Source: Sipunculus nudus
Lineage: Eukaryota; Annelida; Sipuncula; Golfingiida; Sipunculidae
Direction of reading: 5' to 3'
DNA length: 64,000 nt
NCBI GenBank assembly: GCA_026874595.1
Contig: CM049311.1
Coordinates: 70,416,453 to 70,480,452, forward strand
A program made the position numbers and the translations under genes. Positions 1 through 13,403 of this stretch are shown piece by piece. The notes under the pieces are model-generated. The model had not been told where the DNA came from, did no database searches, and worked only from the letters and a program-made list of their open reading frames with translations. Numbering within the stretch: position 1 is the stretch's first letter; each line of letters opens with the position of its first letter.

Positions 1-3000
1 TGGACCATGTTCCAACCCTCCAAGCAGTTCATGGAAATTGGTTTGCAAACAGACAACCATGCAACCAGACAAAGATGAAAAACAACTTTCTTTTTGCAGA
101 GGTAACTGGAATAAAGTTCCAAATACAGCCATTGTTTGGCAACAATCAAAGTATATTATATTAGAAACAAAGAAATATAATTACTGTAAATGTAAGAAAG
201 CTGTTTTTTTGGCTAACACAGCTGGAGTGGAGCTGAACCTGCATTATTCAGTCCAAGCTTGGGGAATCACATCCAGGCAGACACCGCCTTGAGTCCAGAT
301 ACCATGAGCAAAAGTCAAAATGAATTGATATGGAGCAAGTTGATTTTTCAGATATCATCACAGAATACAGCAAATACCTAGAAGCAGGAAGTGACAGAAT
401 CCCACTATTAGTACTCTTCTCCAAAGGTCAAATTATTTAATGGCCATTGAGACAAATGAAATTCTTCAACCTATTACCAGACAACAAAAGACCTATCATT
501 ATGAATCAACCAGAAGTTCCCCATTCAATCACAGACTATCACCATTACTTGTTTCTCCCTGAAGACTATTAGAGATATGATCTGCCTACTAATGCCAACA
601 GTTCAATAGCAGACCCTGGGGATGTTTAAGTACATGCTGTTGGCTTGGTCTGGTTACAATTAAACCAGATGAGCAGAAAAGCCTTTAATGTGGACCATAT
701 GGAATGCCCTGGTCAGGTCACTTAAACCTGTTGTCAGAGGTTTCAACAGCTTGACACCACACAGTGAGCACTTGGAGAACAAATAACTCTGCCAAGAATA
801 ATATCCCTCAAAACTTAACCACCATTTTGTTGGCTTGAGGCCTGCAGCTCAACAAAATGAAAAAGAAATTATTTCTTTTATATATGCAACAAACAGAAAT
901 GATTAAAACAGACAAATATTATTTCTTCACTCTTCAGAGCCAATACCTCTTCAAATAGCAAAATGCACAGACAAAGATTTATTTAATATTTGGATCCAGA
1001 GAGATTCCAAAATTTAAGCAAATCTCTTGCATCTAAAGAAACAGCTCTCCATGAGATTTCAACAAAATCCATCCATACATTTTTGAGATATATAAACATT
1101 CTTCAAACAAAAAATATTAACAGGCAAACATTAGAGAAAGCATAACCTCCATCCCACTTTGTTGGTTCAAGTAACTAGTGGAGCACACACTGGGTAGACT
1201 TTCAAGTTTTGAAATGCCGTGCTAGTCTGTTGCTTACAAAAAAGTAATGTAATTGGTTGACACCTATTTAAAGACTAGCTGTGTGTAGGTTCTAAAACAC
1301 TGGCTTTCAGGCGCCCCTTCCTCAGTTGTGAATAGGGTCTTGTGGCTGTTCCAAGTGCTGCTCTGTTGACAAAGATTATGGCATGACTTGTAAGGCTTAT
1401 TGTGGAAGTGGTGTCATGCTGTGCTGGCTTAATTAGGGGATCCTTGGATTAGTGAAGAGGATTATCTGGTAACCACAACATTCAGACACCTGGTACCTTG
1501 AGAATCCTCTCATTAAAAGTTGATGTGTCATTGATACAAAGAATACCACTGTATCTGAAAAAACTATTCTGAAGCCTCAAAGCATTATTTAAAAGCCTCA
1601 TGATATAAATTTTATGTTAACATTTCTCATATCATTCAACAAAAACTTATAAACATTGAAGAGTCAAACAATATTATAAAAGAATAAACTTCAACTCTCA
1701 AAAATGCCATCAAAATTTCAGATTTATTCTTTGTGATACGTAATTATAACTATCATATTTCCTTGATCAGAAGCCCTGGTATTTATTTTTTTCAGACCCT
1801 GCTTTGACCCGGTTTCTAAACAAGGCCAGCTTCTATTTAAGAACGGTGTTTATTGAAAAATACATTATCAGGTTCATCAGACAAAACTAATAAAAGAACA
1901 CAATGATGCAATCGAACTGTTGGTCGTTACTTGGGGACAAAATTGAAAACATCGCCTGTACACAGATTGTGTTTACAAAATATTCTTAGATGCCAAAGGG
2001 ATATGGTTCACAGGCAATCTCCACAATCAGTCAAACACGCACCAAAATAAGAAATACGGGAAATCACAACAAGAGATTTTGCAGTTGTCCACAAGAATCT
2101 GTCGGCTTTGGCCTCTCAAAACCAGGAACCCCGATGTTTAATGTGGCTGTCCCATTAATTTTACACTGTGTCCAGTTGGTAACATTGTTTACCTCTGAAC
2201 AGAGGGTGGCTCTTTGGTTTACTGTGCACCACATACAACTGGTAATATTGGTTCTATTGAAATACAGAGTGTTGGCACATATTACGCCATTGTGTAATTG
2301 GTTTTCATGACACTTTCCTTCTGATTTTTTCCTTCCGATTCAGCTTGTCATCATATATTCAGGCTTTTCCAACCTGGTATATACTGGCATGTGACATTAA
2401 CTGGAATATTCCACTGAAAGCATACTTGTCGACAGAAGCGTGGTTTTGGTAACATTGGGGACACACTTAAAAGTGCTTTAAAATGAAAGCAAGGGGCAAA
2501 ATTTAGGGTGACAGTAGCTACAATCTGTACCTCTTGACACCACCATTTGGTGTATACATGCTACACAAGAAATATGTGCCAAAACATATTTGAACAGTTC
2601 TGTTAAACCATCTGTGAGGACAACTTACAGTACCCAAGTTGTACCGCTTGTGTCAATGGGTACTATTTTTACCTAGCTTGACAGCAGTGATAGTGTTAGC
2701 CTTCTCACTACTGACGTATTTGTGTAGGTTTACTAGGATCTGTGACTGGCTTTAATCATAATGGATGAAACAGGAATATTTGGTGTCCATTATGGAAACA
2801 GGCATGAATGTAAGAAAAAAGAAAGATTTATAGTGGAATCAAAAATATTATCAACACAAACACAAACCGAAATTCATACAACAATCTCCGGATAATTTGA
2901 CCAGTAAATGTACCAAATATAGTGACAGGAAAAGACACCTGGTGGCAAACATGGAAATTACTCTGAAACCCAGCCTCAGAACAAGACTGGCGTCTTTTAA

Positions 3001-3149
3001 AGGCTGGTGTTTATTTTTCTGAGACATTGGTTTTCCCCAGCGACTATACAAGGCAGGCAACTGTTTAAGGCCCGGTGTCTGATCAAGGAAATACATTATG
3101 TTGAAACATGCAGGTTCAGTGCAGGTTCAGTGACCCATCGAAGTTCTGA
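1..3149. other. No gene or recognised repeat
   Basis: AT-rich sequence, probably TNPO3 intron or downstream flank. The open frames here (for example 38-292, 1990-2310 and 2851-3096) show no codon bias, domain or splice signal that I would trust. Confidence 0.5.
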
Positions 3150-3293
3150 AAGAGTGATGAGTGACAAATCAAACTTCTGGATGAATGATGAGTGACCAAT
3201 AAACATTATGGAAGAATTTATGACGAGTGGCTAATAATTCTGGAAGAATGATGAGTGGCAAATCAAAATTCTGGATGAATTATGTGACTCAAT
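3150..3293 (+). repeat. Minisatellite, about 55-bp unit, left half
   Basis: Degenerate tandem units built on 'ttctggaagaatgatgagtg' and 'gccaat'. The same unit reappears at 7852-7915, on the far side of the F1 element, so the array was one block split by that insertion. Confidence 0.7.
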
Positions 3294-4812
3294 AAACAAG
3301 GGACCTATGGGTCACGGCGCTCAGCTGATCATGATTGAACTATTAATGTATCACCATTGTGATACTATATTTAGTCGACAAACCTTATGAATATCATGGA
3401 TCTATTAGGCTATTATAAAGGAATATAATGTCATATGTGAGTAAATCATGTATGAAATTACCTGACTGATGGATTAATATGGAGTAAATATAGTGGTTTA
3501 TTTTTTATTTATTTGGGAGCTGTTGAAAATAGCAATATATTTGAGCAAATATGAATGCAATGACAGAACACTAAGCAGTGGGAGAATGATGATAAGGCTA
3601 TTTGTTGAAGGATCTATAGTGTATGGAAGTCCGCAAGATTTCAATTTGACATATATAATGTTATTATTTACTATGCTGAAGAATGGATTTATGAATTGTG
3701 ACTGTATGACATGATATCTCTTAGGTCTTGACAAGGTACATTATATTGATGCCCACCATGTCTACATATTACACAATACTGACATAATTTCTGGCACGTA
3801 CATAGGTAACAAACAGTTATACAATATATAAAAATATGAATATATCTGATTCAACTTGTTCTCGTTTACTGAGGCTGACATTGGGAAGGGGTTCGGAGAA
3901 GGAAACAGTGTGGGCAGCAAGGAGGGTTGGATGTAGAGAGAAAAGGAGATAGAGTGAGAGGGACGGAGCATTCAACAGTACTTAAACACCTGGACGGTTA
4001 AAATCTAAAATATTATGATATGTAAATAAAGTCTGAGAGAAAGAGGTAATCTAGGCTATGGTTGGTTGATATGATTGAAGAAATTGTTGCAAATAATATT
4101 TTAAGATCTGACCTTGCGTGTTCATTGGATACCTTTTTGACAGGCTGTTGACAGTTCAACATTTTACACATTTGTCTAATGAAATCCAATTTTTTTAATT
4201 TAAACTTTAATTAAACTTTTTTTCTATTTTATGATATGTATACAGTTGCTATAAAATCCCCACTCCACAGGCAGAAGGACTTGATGGAGGGGGGGGGGGG
4301 TTACGATGGGAGTTACAACGCCTCTGTCTCTCTGTATATATTTTCTTCAAATTATTAAATTTTATGCTATAGCAATAGCACTATTGTTGACAGTGCGAAG
4401 GAGCAAGGACTTAGTGGGGTGGGGGAAGGGGATGGTGGGAGTTACAATACCCTTGCATATACGTACAGGATATGAAATTTAATTAATCAGAGCTTACAGG
4501 AAAAAAAAGTTTATTCATAATTATTAAATATTTAAAACAGGCAAGAAAGCTAGAGAAACAAAGCAAATAATTTTAATTCCCATTCTTCTGAGCCAGGAAA
4601 TTATGAACAATTTTTACATAAATTCCTTTTTTTATAACATCATTTTTTTCCAGGTTTGAAAATGTAACTATACATTTAGAGTATAACATATATATGTGAA
4701 TATTTCAATTGATTCACATTTCTTAATTGCATCAACATATATATCTAATAAATTAGGTTTATAGTACCTGTCAACAGAATGGGGTGGAGATGGGAAGGGA
4801 GGCATAGGGGTG

Positions 4813-4885
4813 AGAGAGAGAGAGAAAAAGAGAGAGAAAAAGAGAGCTAGAAAGAGAGAAAGGGAAAGAGAGAGAGGAGAAAGGC
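4813..4885 (+). repeat. GA-rich microsatellite
   Basis: An impure (GA)n / (GAAA)n purine tract inside the F1 composite. Confidence 0.8.
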
Positions 4886-5981
4886 TCTCTGGAAATTACT
4901 GCCTGACCCAGCCTGACCCAGACACTCACAGAAGCAGTTGGCAAGGAGTGAAGGTGTTATGTAACAGCCTGGAACACTGTTAACCAATGACTTGATGTAA
5001 ACATTCAAGACATGGTGCTATAAATATGGGTCACTGTGCTCAGCTGAAAATGACCTTGAAAGTAAAAAACTAAAATAATAATGGAGATCAAGTCTAAGAG
5101 GAAAAGGTAATATATGCCATGGCTGGTTGACATGATTGGTTTGTATTGATGAGTGAGGAATTGTTGCAAATAATATTTTGTGACCAAACCATGCATTCTC
5201 TAATGTCAAAATTGAAGTATGTGAGCAGTTTGTGAACATAAGATGTATATTATTACCATGATCATTGGCTGGCTTTTTGATAATTTGTTGACAGTTCAGT
5301 GGTTTACACATTTGCTCAATTTGATCTATTTTACATGATATATATTATTAAATATATGTATTTTTATTTTATAAAATGTATACAGTTGAAATATAACTGA
5401 TGTCTCCAGTCCCCAGATGCAAGGACCTGGTGGTGGTGGTTGGGGGGGGGGGAGGGCTGGAATGATGGGAGTTACAACATCTCTGTATTAACATAGTGTA
5501 TATACATAGGATTTCCACTTAATTCAACAATACTTACAGGATTAAATAGTTCATTCACAATAACATAATATTTAAAAAAGGACAGACAGACTGTTAGACA
5601 AACAAAGCTGATAATATATTTTAATATTTTAAAGTTTTTCACCTGCAATATTACACATCTGAATACATAAAATGCTTTCAAATTTCAGACTTTAATGGCT
5701 TAAATCCATACACATACAGCATATGAAAGTTATTTCAACAGTGCTTAAAGGAAAAATTTCATAATTAGTATATATATTTAATGATAATTGAGAGATGATG
5801 GACAGACAAGAGCTGATCACTTTATGTTCCATTCTCCTGGGGCAAGAATATGTTTCAATATTAGATCTTAATGTTTTCTAATCCAATTATCTTTCAAATT
5901 GAAAAAATTGTACACATTTGCAATAATAACTAATGTCCCAGTGCACAGGTGACAGTGAGGTGCTAAGGATCAATGACAGCC

Positions 5982-6003
5982 GGGGGGGGGGGGGGGGGGG
6001 GGG
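5982..6003 (+). repeat. Poly-G run of 22
   Basis: An uninterrupted run of G inside F1. Another of 15 G lies at 6271-6285. Homopolymers this long are prone to length error. Confidence 0.9.
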
Positions 6004-7753
6004 AAAGAGATGGGATTAACAACACTTTTGCATAAACATTCAGGGCAAACAAAGCCTGATCTCCAATTCTGCTGAGGCTCGAAAATAATGAACACATGTT
6101 TGTATTAGATCCTCATTATTTTATTTTAATTTTAATTTGTATACATTTCCAATATAAAATATATTTCTGAATATAAACGTTGATTCATAATTCTAAATTG
6201 CATCATCATAAATCTCAATCTTGTCATGTAACACCACATCATGCATACAAATGTATATTTATATATTCATGGGGGGGGGGGGGGGAGGGGGTGTGATATG
6301 AGAACAATTGTACACCTGTCACAGCAGGGGATCTCCCCCAGTGACTGAAACAAATCAGGAACCCTGGCGTAGCTGACTTCCAGTGACCTGGAGTGGCCTA
6401 CCTGCATCTGGAACAAAGCAAGTGACTACAATAGAGCCTCAAGATAAAATTTAATAACTAGCCTAATTTTCAACCTTTTAGTTTCAAATTTCAGATTTAA
6501 ACACATTAAATACTTATGTTTACATTCTGAGAAAATTAAATCAACAGTACTCACAGGAAAAAAATTTGCCATGGTCAAAGTTGGGTAAAATTTCAGGTAT
6601 TGATTTTATGTTTATGCTAATACCTTACAAAATTTACAAAAAACAGATCTAATTTTGGGTATACAATTGAATCTTAATTAAACAAAGTTATATACTTGAA
6701 AAAAATTCTCTAGCTTCAAAAATTTTCATGTAACCTGAGTAAATATTTTTCCTGATTTTTTACAAAGTCAATTTTGTTTGTGCACATAACTTAAAACAAT
6801 TACGCAATACTGACATCATTTGTGGCATGTGCATAGCGAATGTATAGAAAAATATGTATATTATATATGATCAAAGTCAGATCAGTGGTTTTGATACTAG
6901 GCAGTCCTGAAGTGTAACAAAGGGTTTTTAATGAAAAAATGAAGTTTTTCATTAATATCTCGAAAGAATTAAGTTCTTGTGATCAAATTCTTGGCATGGT
7001 AGGGGATTTTGGAGACATCTTACTGTATGCCTAATTTAAGGAACTTAGAGCTGAAGCTGGGGAGCTGAGCTCTAGCAAACATAACACTAGGTTCATGTAA
7101 ACAATATGTGACATGGTGCTTGAAAACTTGAATAAAATATACAGTTTTTGATCAACTGGTTTCAAATTTTAAATGTTAACAGTTGAAATGCTAACAAAAA
7201 CATGCTTCGAAATTTAAATCCACAGCAGTTACAGGAAAAAAACGTGCCATGGTCAAAGTTGGGCAAAGTTTAAGGTACCAATTTTTTATTTTTGCTAATA
7301 TTTTAAAAAAATTAAAAGATTTTGATCAAATTTTGGGTATACAATTTAATTTTGATTAATAAAAGTTATATTACTGGAAAAAAAGTGCTTAGCTTTAACA
7401 AGTTTTGTGTTAAGTGATCAAATTTTTTTCCTGATTATTTACAAAATGCATTATGTTTGGGCCCATAACTTTTTTAAATTATATAATACAGACCCAATTT
7501 CTGGCATGTACATAGGAACTATATAGAGGATTATTTATGGTAAATATGAGGAAAAACAGATGAGTGGTTTTGATATTAGGCAGTCCTGAAGTGTAAAAAT
7601 AGGATTTTAATAAAAAATTGAGGTTTTTCCTTAATTTCTCAATGGAACGAAGTCGCAAAGACCCAGTTTTCGGTTTGGTAGGAGATCTTGGGGATATCTA
7701 ACATTATGCTGAATTTTGGATTCCTAGGTCTTGCGGTTTCAAAACGTGCCACA

Positions 7754-7798
7754 TCTACGGACGGACGGACGGACGGACGGACAGACGGACGGACGACG
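7754..7798 (+). repeat. (ACGG)n microsatellite near the F1 3' end
   Basis: Repeated GGAC units just before the terminal hairpin. The same tract recurs in shorter form before the 3' hairpins of the other F1 copies (24345-24380, 49045-49078, 52395-52432, 63103-63135) and, more weakly, in F2 and F3. Confidence 0.85.
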
Positions 7799-7851
7799 GA
7801 CAATGGACCACGACTATAGCTCAGATGACTTATAGTCAGCTGAGCTAAAAA

Positions 7852-7915
7852 TTCTGAAGAAAGACGAGTTGCCAATCAATTTCTGGAAGAATGATGTGTG
7901 GCCAAAATTCTTGAA
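7852..7915 (+). repeat. Minisatellite, right half, flanking F1
   Basis: Units containing 'ttctgaagaa' and 'ttctggaagaatgatg' match the array at 3150-3293, so the two were contiguous before the F1 insertion. Confidence 0.65.
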
Positions 7916-7971
7916 GACTGAGGAGGGAACCCTGTCCACGAAGGAGAGATTACCAATAAGTTATAACTGAC

Positions 7972-8112
7972 CTGAGTAACTAGAGGGGTCAAGAGGGATG
8001 CAGAGCCTTTGCCGACACATCTGATGGCAAATCGAATACACCTACAACACCGCTCCACTATTCTCACATCATCTTGGTACTTTTCACATGTCTCCGACAA
8101 TACAGGCCAAAT
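7972..8112 (-). CDS. TNPO3: Transportin-3 exon (most 3' exon seen)
   Basis: A 141-nt, phase 0-0 exon encoding 47 residues. It begins [20 protein letters not shown], continues [18 protein letters not shown] and ends LLTPLVTQ, and is near identical in pattern to vertebrate TNPO3. The acceptor is GCTGGTTTCAG and the donor CAG|GTCAGT. This is the best conserved exon and fixes the gene identity. The next exon (a VYHVHQHSCFLYL-like block) was not found between 1 and 7971, so it probably lies beyond the window edge. Confidence 0.96.
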
Positions 8113-8435
8113 CTGAAACCAGCAACATAACATACAATTCTCATGTTTTCTGTGTACAGGGAATAAAATATTCAATAACCTGTTTGTCCTTGACATTATG
8201 AATAGGTAATTATTATACAATGCACAAATTGGATTTAAATGGATCAAAATGGAATGCTTATTTCAGTATTTACAAATTTCAGCCCCTTACTTGATTGTAT
8301 CTTTATTTTTTGCTCGATGATAAGCCACTTATCAAGTTTATAGGTTTGAGAGCTTCTTCTTTTAGAAGATATCTGATGGTCTAACAGCTGAAATTGGTAT
8401 AAAAACTGCTAAATAAACATTACGTGGCTTGACTC

Positions 8436-9492
8436 AAGTACTGTTAACTGATGCAAACTAGAATATCAGCAGAAGCTGACAAAAGCCGTCAGCCAAAAGA
8501 ACAGTGTTTAGAGGTGGTAACAGTAACAAGTACTAAATATCTGTTCTCACATGGATGTATATCTGTACATGTCTCAGTTATAAATTTAAAATGGAGAGGT
8601 ATGTACCATGATTCATAACAATCCACCAAATGCTTCCTGAAAAATAAGCTTCTAAGTTTTATTCTTTTATAAGCTCTGTGACCTTGAAAAGTAGGTCAAG
8701 GTCACCCATCTTCGAACATGAACGAGATTTTTGTCGATATACATCTTCACCAAAGAAATAAAATTCCTATTGTGAATCCTTTTAGAGATATCCTGCTCAC
8801 AAGGCCAAAGTTGAAAAATCCAAGAAAAATTCAATAAAAAATCAGAAATTGCAGGTGGCGCCCCCAAACTTGTGCAGCAGTTACAGACCATCAGTCCCTA
8901 TGATCATAGTAAGTATTGTGAAAATCCATCCAATGGTTCCTGAGAAATAAGCTTCTAAATGTTTTTTCTATAATCAGCTCTAAAACATAGAAAAAAAGGT
9001 CAAGGTCACCCATCTTCGAACTTGACCGAGATTTTGTCACTATACATCTTCACCGAAAAAATAAAATTCTCACGGCGAATCCTTTTCGAGATATCCTGCT
9101 CACAAGCCCAAAGTTGAAAAATCCGATAAAAATTCATTAAAAATCAGAAATCGTAGGTGGCGCCACCAAACTTGTATAGCAGGTACAGACTATCAGTCCC
9201 AATAATCATAGTAAGTTTTGTGAAAATCCACCAAATGGTTCCTGAGTAATATGCATCTAAGGGTTTTTCTATAATCAGCTCTAAAATGTAGAAAAATAGG
9301 TCAAGGTCACCCATCTTCGAACTTGACCAAGATTTTGTGGATATACATCTTTACCGAGGAAATAAAATTCTGACAGTGAATCCTTTTCAAGATATCCCGC
9401 TCACAAGGTAAAAGTTAACGGACGCCGGCTGGACAGACGGACAGCTTGGGTGACGACAATAGCCCATCAGCCTAAGGGCTGAGGGCTAAAAA
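8436..9492 (+). mobile_element. F2 hairpin-ended element, copy a
   Basis: The 5' part reads AACTAGAA, then a hairpin TCAGC-AGAA-GCTGA, then AGCCGTCAGCC. The 3' end carries arms AGCCC..TCAGCC and GGCTGA.GGGCT followed by TAAAAA. Inside are about three units of roughly 300-310 bp, each with 'ggtcaaggtcacccatcttc' and an (im)perfect GGTGGCGCCACC box. F2-b at 25.0 kb shares the same ends. It lies in the TNPO3 intron about 0.3 kb upstream of the 7972-8112 exon. No open frame of note. Confidence 0.8.
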
Positions 9493-11181
9493 TGCATTAA
9501 TCTGACTTGGTTATAACTTTAAAAACTTTCATACAAGGAAGGAATATACAAAAATAAAGTGGAAATCCATTCCAAACTATATAACTTATAAATCCAAGTA
9601 CCTTCCAAATAAGCTATATATTATGGTTATATTATGTATAAATTGATTAGCAAAAGTTTAAAGCTCTGTGGTAATCATTAGATCATTGTTATATTATACA
9701 AAGTTGCAATAGGAAAAAATATTGTTCTCCATCAATCAGAATTCACAGAGTTAAGCCTCCACTATGGCCCTTATACCCACAGTAAAGTTCTAAAGCATAG
9801 CACACAGTTCCAGATATTGCTTGCGGAGGTAATGCTCACACATCTGGTGGATAGATACATGGGCACTTGTTTCATTCTCTTCAAGAAATGACTCTTTACC
9901 AAAGAGACAGATTTTCATCCTGGTTTGTGAGTCTAATGTTAAGATTACAGTCTGTTTACCACAATATCAATGCAACAGGATGGATGACCATTGCAGTACA
10001 TTCCCCCATATGGCTTGTATCATTACTCAAGTTAGGCTTACCAGCCCAATATAAATGTCTCCTGAGTCATGTATTCAAGGCTAGTGGAGACCAAGAACAG
10101 GCCGTATCTGTCACTATCAGATTGACATCCACAGTGCTCTATTTATGCATTCAGAGATGAAGAACCACTTGACTGGTAGATATGAAAAAGAAATGTTTCA
10201 TCATGTTGAGACGATTAACTCCTGTTTAGTTTATTTCACTGCAGATGGCAGCATGTCAACATCAAAAATAAAATGTACTCACATGAGGACCTTTAATTAA
10301 AAGAGACAAGGTGGAATTAAACACACTATTAAGCTCTGGCAAACTTACAAGTAGCAGCAATTATGCAGCTGAGGTGAGGAACAAGTCATTATAATCCCCA
10401 TTATTTCATCAAGTTCTTCTTGAGGTCCAAATAAGCATCAATAAAGCAATTTTAAGTGTGGTGGCTTCAAAGGCCAGATTGATTAATGCTACTGGTTCCT
10501 TTAGAAGATCCTTGAGTGGGATTTCTTGATAAAACATCAAGTCAGATCTGCTTATTTTAAGATATGCCAATTTACACCTTGATGTATGGTTAAGCATGCT
10601 GACATAATCTTAATCTTGAGTATTAATTCCATCTCATAAAAAACTGCAAATGTAATAAACAAGTGATCAAACTGCTGTTAAGAACAAAACATAATGGAAA
10701 ATCGGAAGGAAATTTCTACAATTCATGTGCTCCGTGATCACCTACATGGCAAGAGAAAATTTGGTAAAGAAACCAGTCACATGTCTGCTATGATAACATG
10801 CCCATTAGCATCTTACAAATTACAAATAGCTAAACTCAGCAGCTCTTGATACATAAATCAAACGTTTACTCTGTGCATGCTTGGTAAGGTTCAAGCAATG
10901 ATCCATAGTTAAGTCTCACAGGACCCATGTTCTGAAAAGCAGCCCTTGCCCCCTGTCCCCTTCGACCATTGCCAAGATCATCTGGCTTAAACTACGCCCT
11001 AGGTGATTAAATTTACCATCGGGAGGAGTCTCCCTTGTGTATAAAGTCAGCCTCATGGGGAACAAGATATATAATCTGATGTGCCCTTATATTATGTAGT
11101 CCATATATTTTGGAGATGTCAAATGTTTAAACAGGACATTTTTTGTGGTGTAAAAACAATGGCTATACATTAATAATATAG
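9493..11181. other. TNPO3 intron, unassigned
   Basis: AT-rich intron sequence with no recognisable repeat end, RNA or exon. Confidence 0.5.
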
Positions 11182-11248
11182 AAAAACAAGGGACCCACGG
11201 GTCACTGTGCCCAGCTGAAGTTGATCCTGAAGGGAAAAATCTAAAATA

Positions 11249-12191
11249 CAGTGAAACCCCCTAAGCCGGACACCCAAGGGACTGGAGGATTTTGTCTGTA
11301 TTAGTGAGTTGTCCTGTTTATAGGAGTTCGGCATATTGCGTCAATTCCTCATTGACTGTTTCTGACACCCTATGATTTCATTAAATATACGCCTGATTTG
11401 AAATAGGCTTCATAAATTTAATTTAAATCATTTTTTAAAATAGCTTAAATATGCACTTGTAATTAATAAAATATTATTATTTAAAAAAAAGACAAACATC
11501 AGCTAGGCCTCGCAATTAATCTGGGCAGTTTCACTTCGATGTACCATGCTTCATCTTCTAAGCAAGCGGCTGTTCATGGATGGCTGCACTTAGCATGTTG
11601 CAGATTGATTATTGACAGCATCCTGACAAGATTACTTACTTGTTAAAGGCTAGTCTTCACCAAAACAAAGTGCAAACTGTCGCAAACTATAATTACTGCT
11701 CCCCAGGCAGGACGCCAATCACAAATTAGAACGGCAGTCTTTGATTGGGTCTTGTCGAAGGATAGGCTGTTTCAGTTTGAAAGCTTAATTTTTCCTAATT
11801 AACCTGCCAATCATAATTTAATAATGATTGTGTTTTCAATATATTTATAGAAATAAACAACAATTTCGATACTGTATATTTACATATAATATGCCTTAGG
11901 TTCACCAAATTACATTTGTACCCGGGCTGTCGCTTCGACCAAAACAGGTCATATGAGGTCATGACCTAGAAGCGCCATCTCCCATATGAACAAAATAGAA
12001 TTCATGATGTCTGTCTGGTTTAGAGGGTCATAATATGTACTGGAATATGCTGGCGGCACGGGATGAGCAGACCTTTTTACTCAGATAACGTTAAACATAA
12101 TATAGAGGCAAAATTGAAGGGACTGAGATTTAGTTTCCGCATTAGTGAGTTGTCCGTCTTACTGAGTTGTCCGCAAGTAGTAGTTTCACTG
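11249..12191. mobile_element. Pogo/Tc1-mariner-type MITE with TA duplication
   Basis: The left end is CAGTGAAACCCCCTAAGCCGGACA in its first 24 bases, given here by its key parts CAGTGAAAC and CCGGACA. The right end is the inverted GTTTCACTG preceded by TTGTCCGCAAG. TA flanks both sides (11247-11248 and 12192-12193). The 943 bp hold no transposase. The CAGT-start, TA duplication and CGGACA motif fit the pogo/Tigger branch. The same site is empty in F1 at 5070-5084, which confirms the boundaries. Confidence 0.85.
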
Positions 12192-13403
12192 TAATAAAAA
12201 AATGGGGAAAAGGCTAAAAAGAAGAGGTAATATAGGCCATGGTTAGTTAATATAATTGAAGAAATTGTTTTAAATAATATTTTGTGATCTGAAGATGTGT
12301 TTCCTAATGCTGAAACTGAAGCATGTTAGCAGTTTGTGAATATTCCATGATCATATGTTGGCTTTTTTGTTAATCCGAGACAGTTCAGCAGTTTACACAT
12401 TTGTCCAATTAGATCTTATTGTTTTATTAAACCACTATTTTTTCTATTTCATAAAATGTATACAGTGGCCATAACATTCCCACTCCACAGGTGGAAGGAC
12501 TTGATGGTGGGTGTGGGTGGGAGATAATGACGGGAGTTACAACACCTCTGTACCTCTGTATATATTTTCTATATTTAATAAACGTTATGCAGCTGATATA
12601 AAACTATTGTCCAAGTGTTCAGGTGCAAGGACTATATAGAGGGGATGGTGGTGTTTACAACACCCCTACATATACAAACAGGATATGAAATTTAATTCAA
12701 AAGAGCCTACAGGAAAAAAACAAGTTTATTCATAATTATTAAATATTTAAAAACAGGCAGAGAGATAGATAAAAAAGCAAATCACTTTAATTTCCATTCT
12801 ACTGAGGCAGGAAAATAATAAACAAATGTCTGTATTAGATTCTCATTTTTTTATTTCATCAAATTTTTTTCAAGTTTATAAATTTTACTTTACATTTACA
12901 ATATAACATATATCTCAATATTTAAGTTGATTCACAATTTTAAATTCTATCAACATTTATAGCTTATTTGGTCAAGTATCATCTCATTATGCATACAGTG
13001 TATTTTTTTATCAAATATATTTTTTAACTATGCAAAACAATAAATATCTGAAAATAACACTTGATTCAGAAATCACAATTCTTAATTTCACTTTAATTTA
13101 TTCATGATTTGGCTCACATAATATTATATAATGGGGGGGGGGGGGCATTGAAAATAACTGTACACCTGTGACAGCAGGGGTGCTCTACCAGTGTTTCATC
13201 ACTAATAAGGTTACCTAGGCATGGCTGTATTGACTTGACGTGGGTGGGCAGCCTAGAGCTTTACAATGCAAATGAATACAACAGAGCCTCTGAAAAAACT
13301 TCAATAAATAGCCAAATTTTCTAGTTTTTATTTTCAAATTTCGGAATTCAACAGATTAAATCCTTATGTGTACTTGCTGTGAAAATTAAATCAATTGTAC
13401 TTA

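Larger units (their letters stand above)
3294..7851 (+). mobile_element. F1 hairpin-ended element, composite, about 4.6 kb
   Basis: It begins AAACAAGGGACC with the subterminal repeat GCTCAGCTGA (3319-3328). It ends with an (ACGG)n tract at 7754-7798, then a hairpin with arms AGCTCAGATGAC and GTCAGCTGAGCT, then AAAAA. The 3' arm contains the exact reverse complement of the 5' repeat. A second 5'-end-like sequence sits at 5024-5045, and the segments at 4030-4200 and 5085-5300 are copies of each other. The block is therefore either a tandem duplication or one element joined to a truncated one. It has no coding capacity. Long G runs occur at about 4290, 5442, 5982 and 6271. Confidence 0.75.

Noticed and set aside
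3294-3330. GACCC/GGGTC palindrome as a transcription-factor site
   Set aside because: It occurs at the start of every F1 copy in a fixed position, so it belongs to the element end rather than to host regulation.
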